From Ampelomyces quisqualis (lineage: Eukaryota > Ascomycota > Dothideomycetes > Pleosporales > Phaeosphaeriaceae), in contig JAGTXZ010000011.1 in NCBI GenBank assembly GCA_018398575.1, forward strand, positions 1,736,001-1,800,000: 64,000 bases of DNA, given 5' to 3'. The position numbers were made by a program, and so were the translations under genes. Within the stretch, counting starts at the first letter, position 1. Each line of letters begins with the position of its first letter. A model generated the notes under the pieces. It saw only the letters and a list, made by a program, of their open reading frames with translations. It searched no databases and was not told where the DNA came from. This document shows, piece by piece, positions 24,901 through 34,749 of the stretch.

Positions 24901-25259
24901 ACCCTAAGCTTAGATTCACGCATCCGCACATCGCGACTCTCAAGCCCGGCGACATTCTGTTCATCCCGCCTATGTGGAGCCATACAGCTACCCCAGAAGA
25001 CGGAGTGAGCGTCGCCGTCAATGTGTTCTGGAAAGATCTCGATAAGGGATACGCGGCGGGCAAGGATGTGTACGGCAACAGGGACTTGCAGGCATATGAG
25101 AATGGAAGGAGAGACGTAGAAAAGATTGTGAGAGCATTCAGGAATATTCCAACTGATATCGCAAAGTTCTATCTTGATCGATTGGCGGGCGAGATACAGG
25201 ATCATGCCGACAAGGTGGGAGAGAAGAGTAAGCAGACAGAAGAAAAGTTGGGCAATTGA
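21932..25259 (+). CDS. PPM2: tRNA wybutosine-synthesising protein 4 (methyltransferase-kelch-JmjC)
   Basis: Four exons: 21932-22030, 22096-22316, 22374-22738 and 22786-25259, encoding 1052 residues. The N-terminal part is a leucine-carboxyl-methyltransferase-like SAM domain: FVRRNPLINRGYWLRMHAIE, then VNLGCGYDPLPFQF reconstituted across intron 2, then VDVDYPQLIQRKR. The middle part is a kelch propeller (YGGQG, VGGRGSPT, VFGGKT, VGGMCQSG, IGGVSKFG). The C-terminal part is a JmjC/cupin domain with the iron ligands HxD in SLWLHYD near residue 886 and a later His in MWSHTATPEDG. In yeast the enzyme (Ppm2/Tyw4) carries out the last methylation and methoxycarbonylation of wybutosine at position 37 of tRNA-Phe. 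The large last exon looks like a complete gene on its own, so automated models may lose the N-terminus. Confidence 0.94.
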
Positions 25260-26344
25260 GTTATCTTCCGCAATAATCACAATGAAACTTTCAGTCATGT
25301 CTTGTTACTATTCAAATGATCCATCGTGCGTCACACTGTTCATCTCTTCGCGACTTCTCATAGGTCAATTAGGCCACGAACCGTCGAACATATCCCACAA
25401 CGGCTCCGAAGGATGCTGCAGCGAGTCAATCGGAAAGAACATATCCGATAAGCCCACAGTTTCCTCTACTGTGATAGCACTGTAGCAGCACTAGTAATTT
25501 CCAACGAACCCCCATTCTGCATACTCGTCAGCTCTGCATCGCTTCAAGCTTGCGCGTCTTTGTGACGAATCCTTTCAAATCCCAATCTTACTCATCAATA
25601 GCCTTCCTTGGTCAATCTCGAAGGCAGACTTGTTTTGCAGTACATGGGCGTTCTGTCGCTAGGTTGGTGCATTCGACTGTATATCCGAGAAGAAATGTCG
25701 CCACAATGACGATGAGGTAACGAGTACACAGGCGCCGGAATTCTTGTAAGTGAGCATCTTTCAGAGATCTGAAAAAGGCTATGACGTCCAAGGATGCTTG
25801 TCTGAGCGTGGAGAGTCGGTAGTGCCGGGCTTCTGAGGTTTGGGCCGTGTCTTTCAGGGTTGCTTGGAAGATAGACGACATAAAAGTAGTTTGGCGGATA
25901 GGTATGAGAACCACGGGTTGCTGCTACTATTTATAGTTGCAGGAGCTTTTGAGCTGTCGAGCGAGAGGCAGGCAAGTAGTGAGATTGACTATTCATTCAG
26001 TGAACATTCAGTTTTTCTGAGGCGCGGCCACATCGATCCCTTCTGTGTCCAGTTGGAGAGCGTAAAGAAGGGGAACAATGTCGTCCAGCATTTTGATGAG
26101 CTCGCACAAACGAACAAAAGTGTATGTCGCCATCAAATATGCATCAGATCCTGTCAAAGTACATGCTAATAAGAGGCACATCATAGTACTCAGGGTATAT
26201 AGTCGATGGAATACCATAGCTAATTCTCGAACTGTGGTTGTGGATCACCACATCCCACCACAATTATAACAGCAGATAATGCGTTTGATTATGAACATTA
26301 TCAAACCGAGTCGCTCACCTCCTTCCTCACTCCTTCACATCAAC
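25260..26344. other. Start of the AT-richer accessory island
   Basis: Downstream of PPM2 the DNA becomes AT-richer and frames are short. Two small minus-strand frames with hydrophobic stretches (25612-25881, listed separately, and 26008-26217) are the only candidates. Confidence 0.4.
25612..25881 (-). CDS. Possible small membrane protein, 89 aa
   Basis: Not recognised. From the first ATG (25881) the frame encodes MSSIFQATLKDTAQTSEARH and a later hydrophobic segment YLIVIVATFLLGYTV that could span a membrane. A TATA-like CTATAAATAG lies on the minus strand at about 25928-25937, some 50 bp upstream of the ATG. That spacing is suggestive, but the frame is short and lies in decaying DNA, so it may be chance or a gene fragment. 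Confidence 0.25.
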   Translation of the reverse strand: MSSIFQATLKDTAQTSEARHYRLSTLRQASLDVIAFFRSLKDAHLQEFRRLCTRYLIVIVATFLLGYTVECTNLATERPCTAKQVCLRD

Positions 26345-27698
26345 CATGTCCCACCCGCACAAAGCGGTCAACGCTGAGCAGCTTCAGCGTGATGAACATT
26401 ACTTTCTGCTCAATTATTTTACTTCGTTTCAGCAAGATCATGGTAAAGACCGGAGGTATCTGCATGGAGCCATTCTCGGTCGCCGCATGATGGATACATG
26501 TGTGTCGAAGGTTCCTCAAGCATAGGCTATGCATCTCCTCATTCTCACATCACTGAAATTTTGTAAGTTTACTGGCAGCCAGATGTCGAGGCTTATCAGC
26601 TACGGTTACCCTAAAGCCGTCAAACTCCTCCCATCACTAGTCTTGCGCAGCGCCTGACTGGGGTTGCTCCTACCGGTCTCGATGAAGAATTTTTCTGAAT
26701 ACCAGTGGAGAAAGGTAATGAGGCAGCTTTTCGTCTCGAAAAATTCTTTACTGGCGGATTGGAGATCGTGGGATTAGCATCCTCGTGGCACGGCATGAGC
26801 AGCGCGTCGCCCAGCGCGGCAGCGCCCAATACCACACAGGCCGCTCTGGTACAGCCCTAACATAGCTGGTAATCTCGCACTGTCGACGCGAAACTTGACC
26901 GATCAAATTCCAGGAACTCCGATGGATCTTACGACTGGGAGATTGAACTCAACTACTGGTTCGACTTTTTGAATAAGTAATCATGTGGTTCACTGGCAGC
27001 AATCCTCGCCCAGCCTATCCTTTGGAGTAGCGGTATGTTTGAATTATCACCAAGTTATCACAAAGCGCTTAAAAAGTACTGCGAAACGCGTGGTATGCTA
27101 CTAATCCTCGATGAGGCGCAGACAGGCTGAGACAGCTTTGGGACCAGCAGGAGATGTGTTCGCCTTCACTAATCATTCCGAAGACGAAGGCATAGACCCG
27201 ACATTGTGAAGTAAGTAAAACAACTTGCAACGGTATGCCACTGAGCGCAATCCTCGCATTGAACTATATTGCGAAGCTCGCGAAGGAAAACGGCTTCATG
27301 TGATACACTACGCACATCAACGATACTCTTCCTGCTTCTGTGGGCCACAAAGTGTTTGAGATCGTTGTGAGGGACGAATTATGGCACGGCGACTCAGCAT
27401 CAAGTTCCAAGCTGGACTTTTGCGACTACAGTCGCGACATGGGTGTATAGGCGACATGTGGGGTAGAGGTCTCATGGCTGGATGCGAAATTGTTGGTGAC
27501 AGGAAGTCCAAAGTCGGAGCGCCCGAGATTGTTAACCCAGTCTCTGGTAAGCTGGTGGAAATAATGCTCTGGGCTCAACTTGCGACTATGGCGTCCTTCG
27601 GCGGAGTGATCCGTATTGCGCCACGGATAACAGTGACGGAAGAACATCTGAATCTCGAGGAAGCGTTTAGTACCACGCCTGGCACCGCTTTCTACTGA
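26345..27698 (+). pseudogene. Decayed class III aminotransferase / dialkylglycine decarboxylase-like gene
   Basis: Broken copy of a PLP-dependent class III aminotransferase resembling 2,2-dialkylglycine decarboxylase. Recognisable pieces in family order are: the start MSHPHKAVNAEQL near 26345; GNEAAFRLEKFFTGGLEIVG and SSWHGMSS near 26,715-26,810; SLAAILAQPI near 26,990; KKYCETRGMLLILDEAQTG near 27,075-27,125; GPAGDVFAFTNHSEDEGI; YTTHINDTLPASVG; and RGLMAGCEIVGDRKSK, then the C-terminus to 27698. Stops interrupt it (TAA where Gln is expected before SCGSLAA, TGA after GFM) and the blocks shift frame at least three times, so no intact product is possible even with introns. The Gln-to-TAA change is consistent with C-to-T mutation. 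The catalytic lysine region is not recognisable. Confidence 0.8.
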
Positions 27699-27931
27699 AG
27701 GAGTTCCTATGTCATGTCGATCTGGATTGGGGGCATGTCTATGAGTCCGTTGAGACTGTGGGTCATTTCAAGGTCCTGCTTTCATTTGCACAAGTTTAGA
27801 TAATCTGAATTCACATGTCCAATCGACGCAAGTATCGAGATATAGGCATGTAGGAGTACGACCCGAGCCAGCCAATTTTCTAATAAACATTCCTTACTCT
27901 CCACCTTCCTCGGCGATTCGTCTGCGATGTA

Positions 27932-29121
27932 CTATTTGCCGCCTCCGCCCTCCTTGAAGCTTGATGCCAAGCTCAGGAGCTGGCTCTTGAAAGCCCTCAG
28001 CTGGTTCAGCTCTTGCTGTATAGGCTGTAACCTCAGTAGTTGTACTTTTCTAGCCTCGGACTCGACCTTGAGCTGTATTTTCCTAGCTTCATCTCACGCC
28101 ATATTCGAGCTTGTTCGGTCTCCAGTGCTGCAATCTGCTCTTTCCCTATTGCTGTTGCTGCTTGCACATCATGTCGCTGCCTTTCCGAGTTCTCCAGTTG
28201 CTGCTTTACAAAGTTGGCTTCTTCTTCCCACTTGTCTCGTTGTTCCGTGAGCTCGGCTACTTTGGCTTCAATGGCTGCATTGTCTCTTCTCAGTGAGTCC
28301 AAGTCACGCATACTCTGGCCCTGGGGATGTTGCATGAACTTGTTCAAGTGATACACCACCACATCATCTGAATATGGTTTGAGGGCGGGCTCTGGGTGAT
28401 CTGAATCCTTGATAGGATCTGATGGACTGGAATTTTCGCTAAGATGCTAGGAAGCCGACTGCTTCGTGGGTTCTGAGGAATCGGACTTCTCGATCCGCTT
28501 TGAAGACTCCGACTTGTTGAAAGAACCTGGATAAATTCATCATATTGAGCTGGCATGTAAAGCCAGACAAATTGGTCATCTACGTATCGTTTCCTCGTCC
28601 TCATCAGTCGGACTTCGCTTTCTCTTCGAGGAAGAGCCCAAGGCAACGTTCATTCAATCCTTTGTCGTTACTTTCGCATGCGACGTGGTCGCAGCGCTTT
28701 GAAGTTCTTTTGCGGATTTGAAGTCGCTTTCTTCTGCTGCCACTTGCTGCAGTGGTGATGAAGGCGACAATGGTGGTGCAGGACCCAGTGTGACTTGTGC
28801 ACGCGCCATCGCCACAACGGCAGCAGCCTTTCTGAAGTTATCGAAGCCCTCACGAGGAAACATTATGCTGTCCAGGTACACATGCTCAAGAAATTACCAC
28901 AGCACTAGAAATCGGACCTTGTCTCGCCCTCTCATAGTCTCCACTGCTTCGATGTAGCTGAAAGGGGTGACGAGCTTGACCGTATTCAACCCCGTTTCTT
29001 TGAGGACCTCATCGTCATGGAGATGATATGTGACATTGGTGTGGGTATCAATTTTGGCGACACGGGCCCATATTCCGCGTATAGTGTCTATGTCATTCTG
29101 GGTCACCGTGTAGGAGCCCAT
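27932..29121 (-). pseudogene. Decayed or mis-spliced coiled-coil protein gene
   Basis: Not assigned to a family. Reading leftward from about 29121: MGSYTVTQNDIDTIRGIW.., then EGFDNFRKAAAVVAMARAQV, then SKRKRSPTDEDEETIR, then KSESSKRIEKSDSSEPTKQ, and a coiled coil (RRDNAAIEAKVAELTEQRDK onward) that continues after a one-base frame change near 28060 into VESEARKVQLLRLQPIQQEL and ends GGGGK at 27932. One or two stops could be removed by plausible introns (for example a 57-bp one starting GTAGATG). The TAG before HLSENSSPSD and the late frameshift are not explained that way, so I favour a pseudogene. If functional, it would be a disordered acidic/basic N-terminal protein with a C-terminal coiled coil. 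Confidence 0.55.
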
Positions 29122-29540
29122 ATAAAGCTTCGTGTTCTTTGCGTTGGTCGGCTTCCCGGGATCGCATTTCACAAAGCGACACGTGTCGCTGTTGGGGACA
29201 TCTGATGTTTGACTTAAAAGGTTCGTGTTCGTCGATTTTGGCCCGGAGCTGTAACGTAATACTTTTTGATATCGCGAGATACTGTCGACTTGGACGTGTT
29301 TTGCGATATCTTGTGTGTTACCTTGCGAAGTAAGGTTCCATTGATGGTTTGAGAGCTGGAATGGGGCCAAATAAGTTGGATTGGGGGTTACGTAGAGGAT
29401 GCAATTGAAAGAGAAGGTGGAGAAATGATGCACTATACACATGTATATATATGACTGGACACAAGCATCAACGGGATTGCGCCAACACTGCAAGTGATAT
29501 CACTCGACGAAACTGATTGTTGATTCCTATCTTCAATTTA

Positions 29541-29843
29541 CTACTGCGGAGCATCGTCTCTCCAAACATTACCGCCAGTATAGCCCAGGTACCCGGTCCA
29601 CCTCGAGCCACCAGCCCATCGATCATTCCAGACTTTCTCACCTTCAGCTTCTCGCCCTTCATGTTCTATCGCCCGACAGTCTGTACACCACTCATCGCTC
29701 TTCTCGGACCTGTCGATGATGTTCGCGCATGGTCGTTGTATAGGGTAATGCTGAGCTAAATTGCACAAAGTGAATGGGTGCACTGTGTCAAGTAGAATGT
29801 GGTAGGCTGGGCAAGCATATTCGGTACCGTTGCGGAAGCACAT
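29541..29843 (-). CDS. Small Cys/His-rich protein A, 100 aa
   Basis: Not recognised as a named family. It starts MCFRNGTEYACPAYH and has Cys at 2, 11, 27, 39, 53 and 56 with His15 close to the second Cys. The tail is Trp/Gly-rich (RWAGGSRWTGYLGYTGG). There is no signal peptide. The spacing parallels that of the neighbouring 86-residue protein on the same strand, which supports both being real and related. The residues could bind one or two zinc ions, making an intracellular zinc-ribbon-like protein plausible. It is a single exon and lies inside the decayed island. Confidence 0.45.
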   Translation of the reverse strand: MCFRNGTEYACPAYHILLDTVHPFTLCNLAQHYPIQRPCANIIDRSEKSDEWCTDCRAIEHEGREAEGEKVWNDRWAGGSRWTGYLGYTGGNVWRDDAPQ

Positions 29844-30133
29844 TTTTTATGGTGCAAGAGGCGTTTGATATGTTGCCCGGTTACGAGAACATGTATTTCA
29901 AGTTAATACATTGTAGATTTTGTGAATTGTAGTGGTGTTGACTCGCGGACGCTTCATTTCCATGAGCTGGATATTCAGTGGCATCCCAGCACTGCTTCGA
30001 CCGTGCTTCGGAGGCCTGTATCCCGATGTTTCAATAGGTACAAGCTCACACACGTGTTATATCTACCGGCAATCTTGCTGGCAATGTGGCGACTGCTGAC
30101 GTCTTCTCCAAACTCTTCAGCGTCGACAACGAC

Positions 30134-30394
30134 CTAGTCCTTGTCAGATCGCCTGACCTTCTTCGGTTTCCATTCCCAACCAGCTTCCTGTGATATCCTG
30201 ATGAGCTCTAAATTTCGCATCAACTCCAGAATGCAGGAGTCGCACAGGCTGTTGACTCGCTCTGTAGACCACGTGAGGCGGCCACATAGCGCGGCAATGC
30301 TGTCCTTGCCTTGCCCGCATTTGGTCACAGGATCAACCAGGCACAGCTTATTATGATTGCAAGCTCGGTGTTTTAGATAGTGACGTTGGCACAT
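30134..30394 (-). CDS. Small Cys/His-rich protein B, 86 aa
   Basis: Starts MCQRHYLKHRACNHNKLC and ends EAGWEWKPKKVRRSDKD. Cys residues at 2, 12, 26, 37, 51 and 54 with His14 line up with those of the adjacent protein A: C, 8-9 residues, C, 1-3, H, 11, C, 10-11, C, 13, C, 2, C. There is an extra Cys18. The tail is basic. No signal peptide or membrane segment, and a single exon. The conserved spacing despite little sequence identity suggests an old tandem duplication of a zinc-binding module. Function unknown. Confidence 0.5.
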   Translation of the reverse strand: MCQRHYLKHRACNHNKLCLVDPVTKCGQGKDSIAALCGRLTWSTERVNSLCDSCILELMRNLELIRISQEAGWEWKPKKVRRSDKD

Positions 30395-32345
30395 CTGGAA
30401 TAATTGTTGAACTTGAGTTATGGAATGTATCGTGAGTATGAATTTGGTAGGTCCATGGGTGTGAAAATTATGACGCTGTGAGCGGATGCCTTACGTAGTA
30501 AAGAGCATTGTGAAGCAGTCACCAAAGTCACAGTGAACGACTGCGAGACATGCACAGGAATACTTTGTAGAGGTTAACCTGTGCTAAAAGATGGCTCGAC
30601 GTAGCGGAAGGTGAACATGCTTAGGATAGAAAGACGCTCCGGCTCAATCGTAGAAAATTATCTCCAGGTAGCGGAAGAAAGACATCAGTGAGTGTATGTT
30701 AAAGAGCAGCTTTCGTGGAAGCTCTCCCGTTGTACTGGTGCTGACAGTGTGTCGGGCCGATGCCCCCCTCAAGACACTGAAAGCTTCATCCATGCCTTCC
30801 TGATCGACTCTCGCCATAACAACAATCTCGAAACCACTAACTCTCGTGGTAGCATTCCTTCCGCATCGAACCGCGCAATGTCTCAAATCTTTCCTGTAAT
30901 GAGCAGAACCTGATCGAGCACCGCACGTGCAGCCTTTCGTCCGGCGGGACAAGGCTGGACAAGACGTCTTATACTACATCAAGAACCTGGGCATGCGAAA
31001 GCACCATGTACCCCGGATTCCGAGGCACAGATTAGCTATTCATCTCTTCTACCGTTCAGCGCCTCGCTACCTCTGGCGTCGTAATATGGACGGAAGATTT
31101 GATTCGCTGAGGTGCATTTACCATATCATCAGGAACATTGAGATTATTCCAGTCCCAAGGATGTGCCTGTCTTGTGACTACCACGAGAATGACTGATGGA
31201 TTCTGAGGGCGTAATGAAATGAGGGATTTGCGCTGCGATGGAAGCAGAGTATGGTCATGCCATCTTTGTAGACGGTAGGTGTGGCATCATGAATCGTCGC
31301 TACAATATTTCATCAACGTCCATTGCTGATCCAAACAGTGAAGTTTCGAAACAACACGCATTGACACCCCTCTGCACCACTCCTTTCATTTGCTACCAAT
31401 CTACCGTTCTCGGCGCTTCTTGGCACCAAGAAAACCACGCAGCCCACGGTTCGCCTCCATCTCGCCACGCATATCGCCACGCGTATCGCCAGCGCGTCGT
31501 TTAGAAAGTGAAGCTGGGCCGGCCGAAACGACACCGCTTCACGTTCTCGTGTCTGTGCCAAGGTCCTCCAAGACCGTCCAAGCATCACATTAACCGATGG
31601 GAGAATCCAGAGGCGGAAAGCTTGGCTCAAAATAAGAAAATGGGAACAGTACCGGTAACGTCCCGGGGACACCCGCCGTGCTGGAACAGATAAGAGCACT
31701 TTGACTTCGAACAACTCGCTTCCTTCGCGAGCATTAGCATCTGGTAGCGCTCTGATAACAGAGGTACTTCAACCGTCTATAAATATCTTAGACTTCTTCT
31801 AGCAGAAAATTACATTGGCGGCGCCGCGCTTACGCGAAAGTTACAGGTGGCCTTTTTCGTGTGCACAATAGTTAACGTTACCTTCTTATCACAACGCTCA
31901 GAAGCTCTTGGTTCTTACTACGCTGGCAATAGGTGTTGCTTAATCTAAAGAGCCTTCTAGTACTCCGTAGCATAGTGTGGTGCTCAAATTCATGCAAGAT
32001 CGCCACGCCGGTCGCTCAGCTGGGGCCAAGTCCAGCACAATCCACGTGATCACCGTACTCCGTATTGTAACGTGGTTAACTAGCTGTGGCTGATGTCTGT
32101 GGCTGTGCCGACCCTATACAAGGTGGCCTCAACTCCACGTTCTACCAGCGACCTCGCACGTCTACAAACTTACAGGCTCATTGCGCCTCTAAGCGACACT
32201 ATTTAGTGTCCCTGGGTAAGATTTTTATGATTCCAAGCTTGCGCAGATGGATGCATTCCTTGTGGAGACGTCTGAAGTCTGCAAGTAAACTGGTACCATA
32301 ATCGCATCCAGCTTTCAATGCGTCGCTAACGATGGTTTCTACCTA
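30395..32345. other. Accessory island, no supported gene
   Basis: Contains short frames (for example 30644-30952 minus, 102 codons, Cys/Arg-rich) that I cannot support, a loose 12-bp tandem repeat near 31466-31500 (CGCCACGCATAT-like units), and the first two copies of the TACTCCGTA word. AT-richer toward the right end. Confidence 0.4.
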
Positions 32346-34087
32346 GTTTGATTTCGTCACGCGTCTCATACAATACTACTTCGAACTACCACGGCGAAGT
32401 AAAGCTGCGCTACGAATAGAATCTGTTCGAGACGTATCCCCACTTTATGAAGCGTTCTCCGAGGAAGACGACGAACACGGCAATCCAATATTCTTGTACT
32501 CATCTTTTGGATTCATCAGTAGTGATTTCACTGCCTACTTTGGTCAATCCAAGCTCAGAAAGTACGACCTGAGCTCGAAGGACATCGAGGAAAGCTTAGA
32601 GCTTCTTCCTGACGAAAACGTATACCCCAAGGCGCCCTGGAATATCACAACCTCTACAATACCTATAGACAGCACTGTGTTTCTTAAGGTTCTGAAGCTT
32701 TACACAGTTTTTATTGGTGCAGAACTATTACTGAGGCTTATTTTGCAGGAAGTTCAGTTATTGGAACTGCTCCAGCATAATCCACATCCTAACATCATCT
32801 GTTACCATGGCTGCTTGATTAGACGTGGTCGCATTGTTAGCATTGTCTTGGACCGACACTCTATAACCCTAGAGCAGCGGCTTAAGGACGTTATGCGTTA
32901 TCTCAATGTTAAGACTTGCATAAGCAAGATCATTTCAGCAGTCAGTTACATTTACACGCTTGAGCTAGCACACAACAACCTTACGCCTACAAATATTATG
33001 GTCGACGAATACGATACGCCCTTCATCATTGATTTTGGTTCCTGCCAACCTTTTGGCTGCAAGCTCATCACAGCCAGTACACCAGGATAGATTAATAAAG
33101 ATTTCGCTCATTCAGCGCAGAGTCACGATGAAATCGCTTTGGGCAAACTCCGAGCATAGCTTGAAACGCAAGGACAGGATAGAATGAGAGAATAATGTCA
33201 TCGGCATAGAGATGCGGTTGTATCGGCAGTCAGATAGTGTCCATCTCTTCAATTTCGCCTATTTATCTACCCACTACGGAGTACATATCAACCATATTGT
33301 GTGCTACTAGCTAGCCCGAGGAAGTTGTTGAGGTATTCGCCGGTGCGACGTATCGTGCAGATGTACGACAAGTAGTGTTTTCGCAATCTCTCTGCTCTCG
33401 CACTCGTTGTGTCCGTCGGTTGCCCTCGTTATCTACTGTAACTTTGATGGTAGTGATAAAGGTGTACCTTATTTCATTAATATTATCACAAGTAGTAAAA
33501 TGTGGGTAGCGTTAGCTACTTACTCACATCTTTAAAAGGATAGCGAGGTGGAAGTGGCCGCTGAAGATCCGCCTGTAAGGTGATGGTCTCTGGATAGCGG
33601 AAGAGAAGGGAAGCCCACTTCGCTACCGGTACTCCGTACGCCAACTCCGGAACATTGACTCCGAGGCTGGTTAGTGCATTTGATACTCACCACAAAAGTA
33701 CGATAATTTATACCCTTATCATAATTTACAATTTACTGAATCGCAGCCCTGCTTAATGCATTCGAGCCTCTGGGGCTCTCCATGGCTTGGGTGTACACAC
33801 GGATTGCACCCCGCACGTGATTTGCCGTAGAAAGTCCGGATAATTTGCCAACATGACTCGCACATGACTACATGAGCAATCCGCCTCTGAGATCGGGGAA
33901 ACCCGCATTCTACACTCAGACAGATGGGGTGAATCCCGAGTTGAGGAACATACTCTACCTTAACAAGGCTACCATCTCAATGCACCAAGCTTCAAGTTTC
34001 GTCAATAATGGCGGTTGTGTAGGGGTGTGAAGGTCGAGCGGGGTTACACGCGGTAAACGGAATGATCAACGACATAATTACTCCGTA
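31961..34087. repeat. Cluster of five TACTCCGTA words
   Basis: Exact 9-mers at 31961-31969, 32056-32064, 33630-33638 and 34079-34087 on the plus strand, and at 33275-33283 on the minus strand (TACGGAGTA). Four of the five extend to GTACTCCGTA. I found no other exact copy in the window, only partial ones (for example near 14437, 17930 and 51425). The copies are not in tandem and share little flanking sequence. They could be a regulatory site, ends of vanished small elements, or a dispersed genomic word. Confidence 0.75.
32346..33195 (+). pseudogene. Decayed protein-kinase-like gene
   Basis: Open frame from a likely 3' splice site (CTACCTAG, ending 32345). It shows a kinase-like order: EVQLLELLQHNPHPNIICYHGC (in parts: EVQLLELL, then HPHPNIICYHGC-like), GRIVSIVLDR, SAVSYIYTLELAHNNLTPTN in the catalytic-loop position, then FIIDFGSCQPFG in the DFG position. 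The usual HxD of the loop reads HNN here, so the catalytic Asp is missing or changed. After ITASTPG the frame hits TAG where Trp is expected, then continues INKDFAHSAQSHDEIALGKL, and a second TAG again sits at a Trp position before LET. Both are TGG-to-TAG changes. No ATG-started upstream exon was found. Best read as an inactivated member of the fungal HNDL-type kinase-like family. Confidence 0.75.
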
Positions 34088-34749
34088 ACATCGTTGTTAT
34101 TTTGCCGCTATTAGCAAGTAATTTAAGCGTAAGCCTCTGTAGAACATCATTACGCTGACTGCGAATCTGAGTATAAAGGGGGAAGAGAGTTAGGATGCGA
34201 AAATGATGTTCTTGTCCCGGCACGCAGGGAGGGACGTTAGTGCTTTCCTTGAACGGTCAGCAGACACAAACGTCCGAAACAGACCCCGTAGCAGCGATAT
34301 TAAAATGTCTATTCTTGTGACTGTATAGGCCGAGACTGGCGGGCGTATTTCCAGATGAACCGCCAATCACCGAACAAGGACAGCACGAGTTTCCGGAAAT
34401 TCTCCGCCTCCTGAACGTCTCTTTGGTTCTTGTGGCTGCTTTCGTCTGTAATGCTCTCGAATGGCCAAGCATATCATATTGGAGCCTCACCTCCCTGGTT
34501 CCTTGAATGCCAAATTAGCTACTTGCAGATAGATGACTGCCGGAACACCTTACGAGTCACTGCCATGCTCACAGAGACCCTGCCAACAAGCCCGGGCGGC
34601 CGAGAGTCGATCTTTCTGCCGCCGGTTCCATAGGAAAGTGGAGGAAGATATAAGATATCTTGAGTCGTTCGCTCCAGGAGTTCTCAACACGGTCAATCAC
34701 TTCCAAGCTTCACTCACTTTCCAACCAACAAGACTTCCATACATTCAAA
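33196..34749. other. AT-rich spacer and xylanase promoter
   Basis: No gene supported. Three of the five TACTCCGTA copies lie here. The last 200 bp form the promoter of the GH11 gene. CTCCGC near 34403 and GTGGAG near 34637 fit the loose CreA consensus (SYGGRG on either strand), but such short matches are weak. I found no good GGCTAA-type XlnR site. Confidence 0.4.
34649..34654 (+). promoter_or_regulatory. TATA element of the xylanase gene
   Basis: TATAAG about 96 bp upstream of the ATG, followed by a pyrimidine/A-rich leader. Position and orientation fit a TATA-type inducible promoter. Confidence 0.55.

Noticed and set aside
30644..31714. Several 60-130-codon frames on both strands
   Set aside because: Frames overlap each other, have Arg/Ser-rich composition and no family features; located in decayed DNA.
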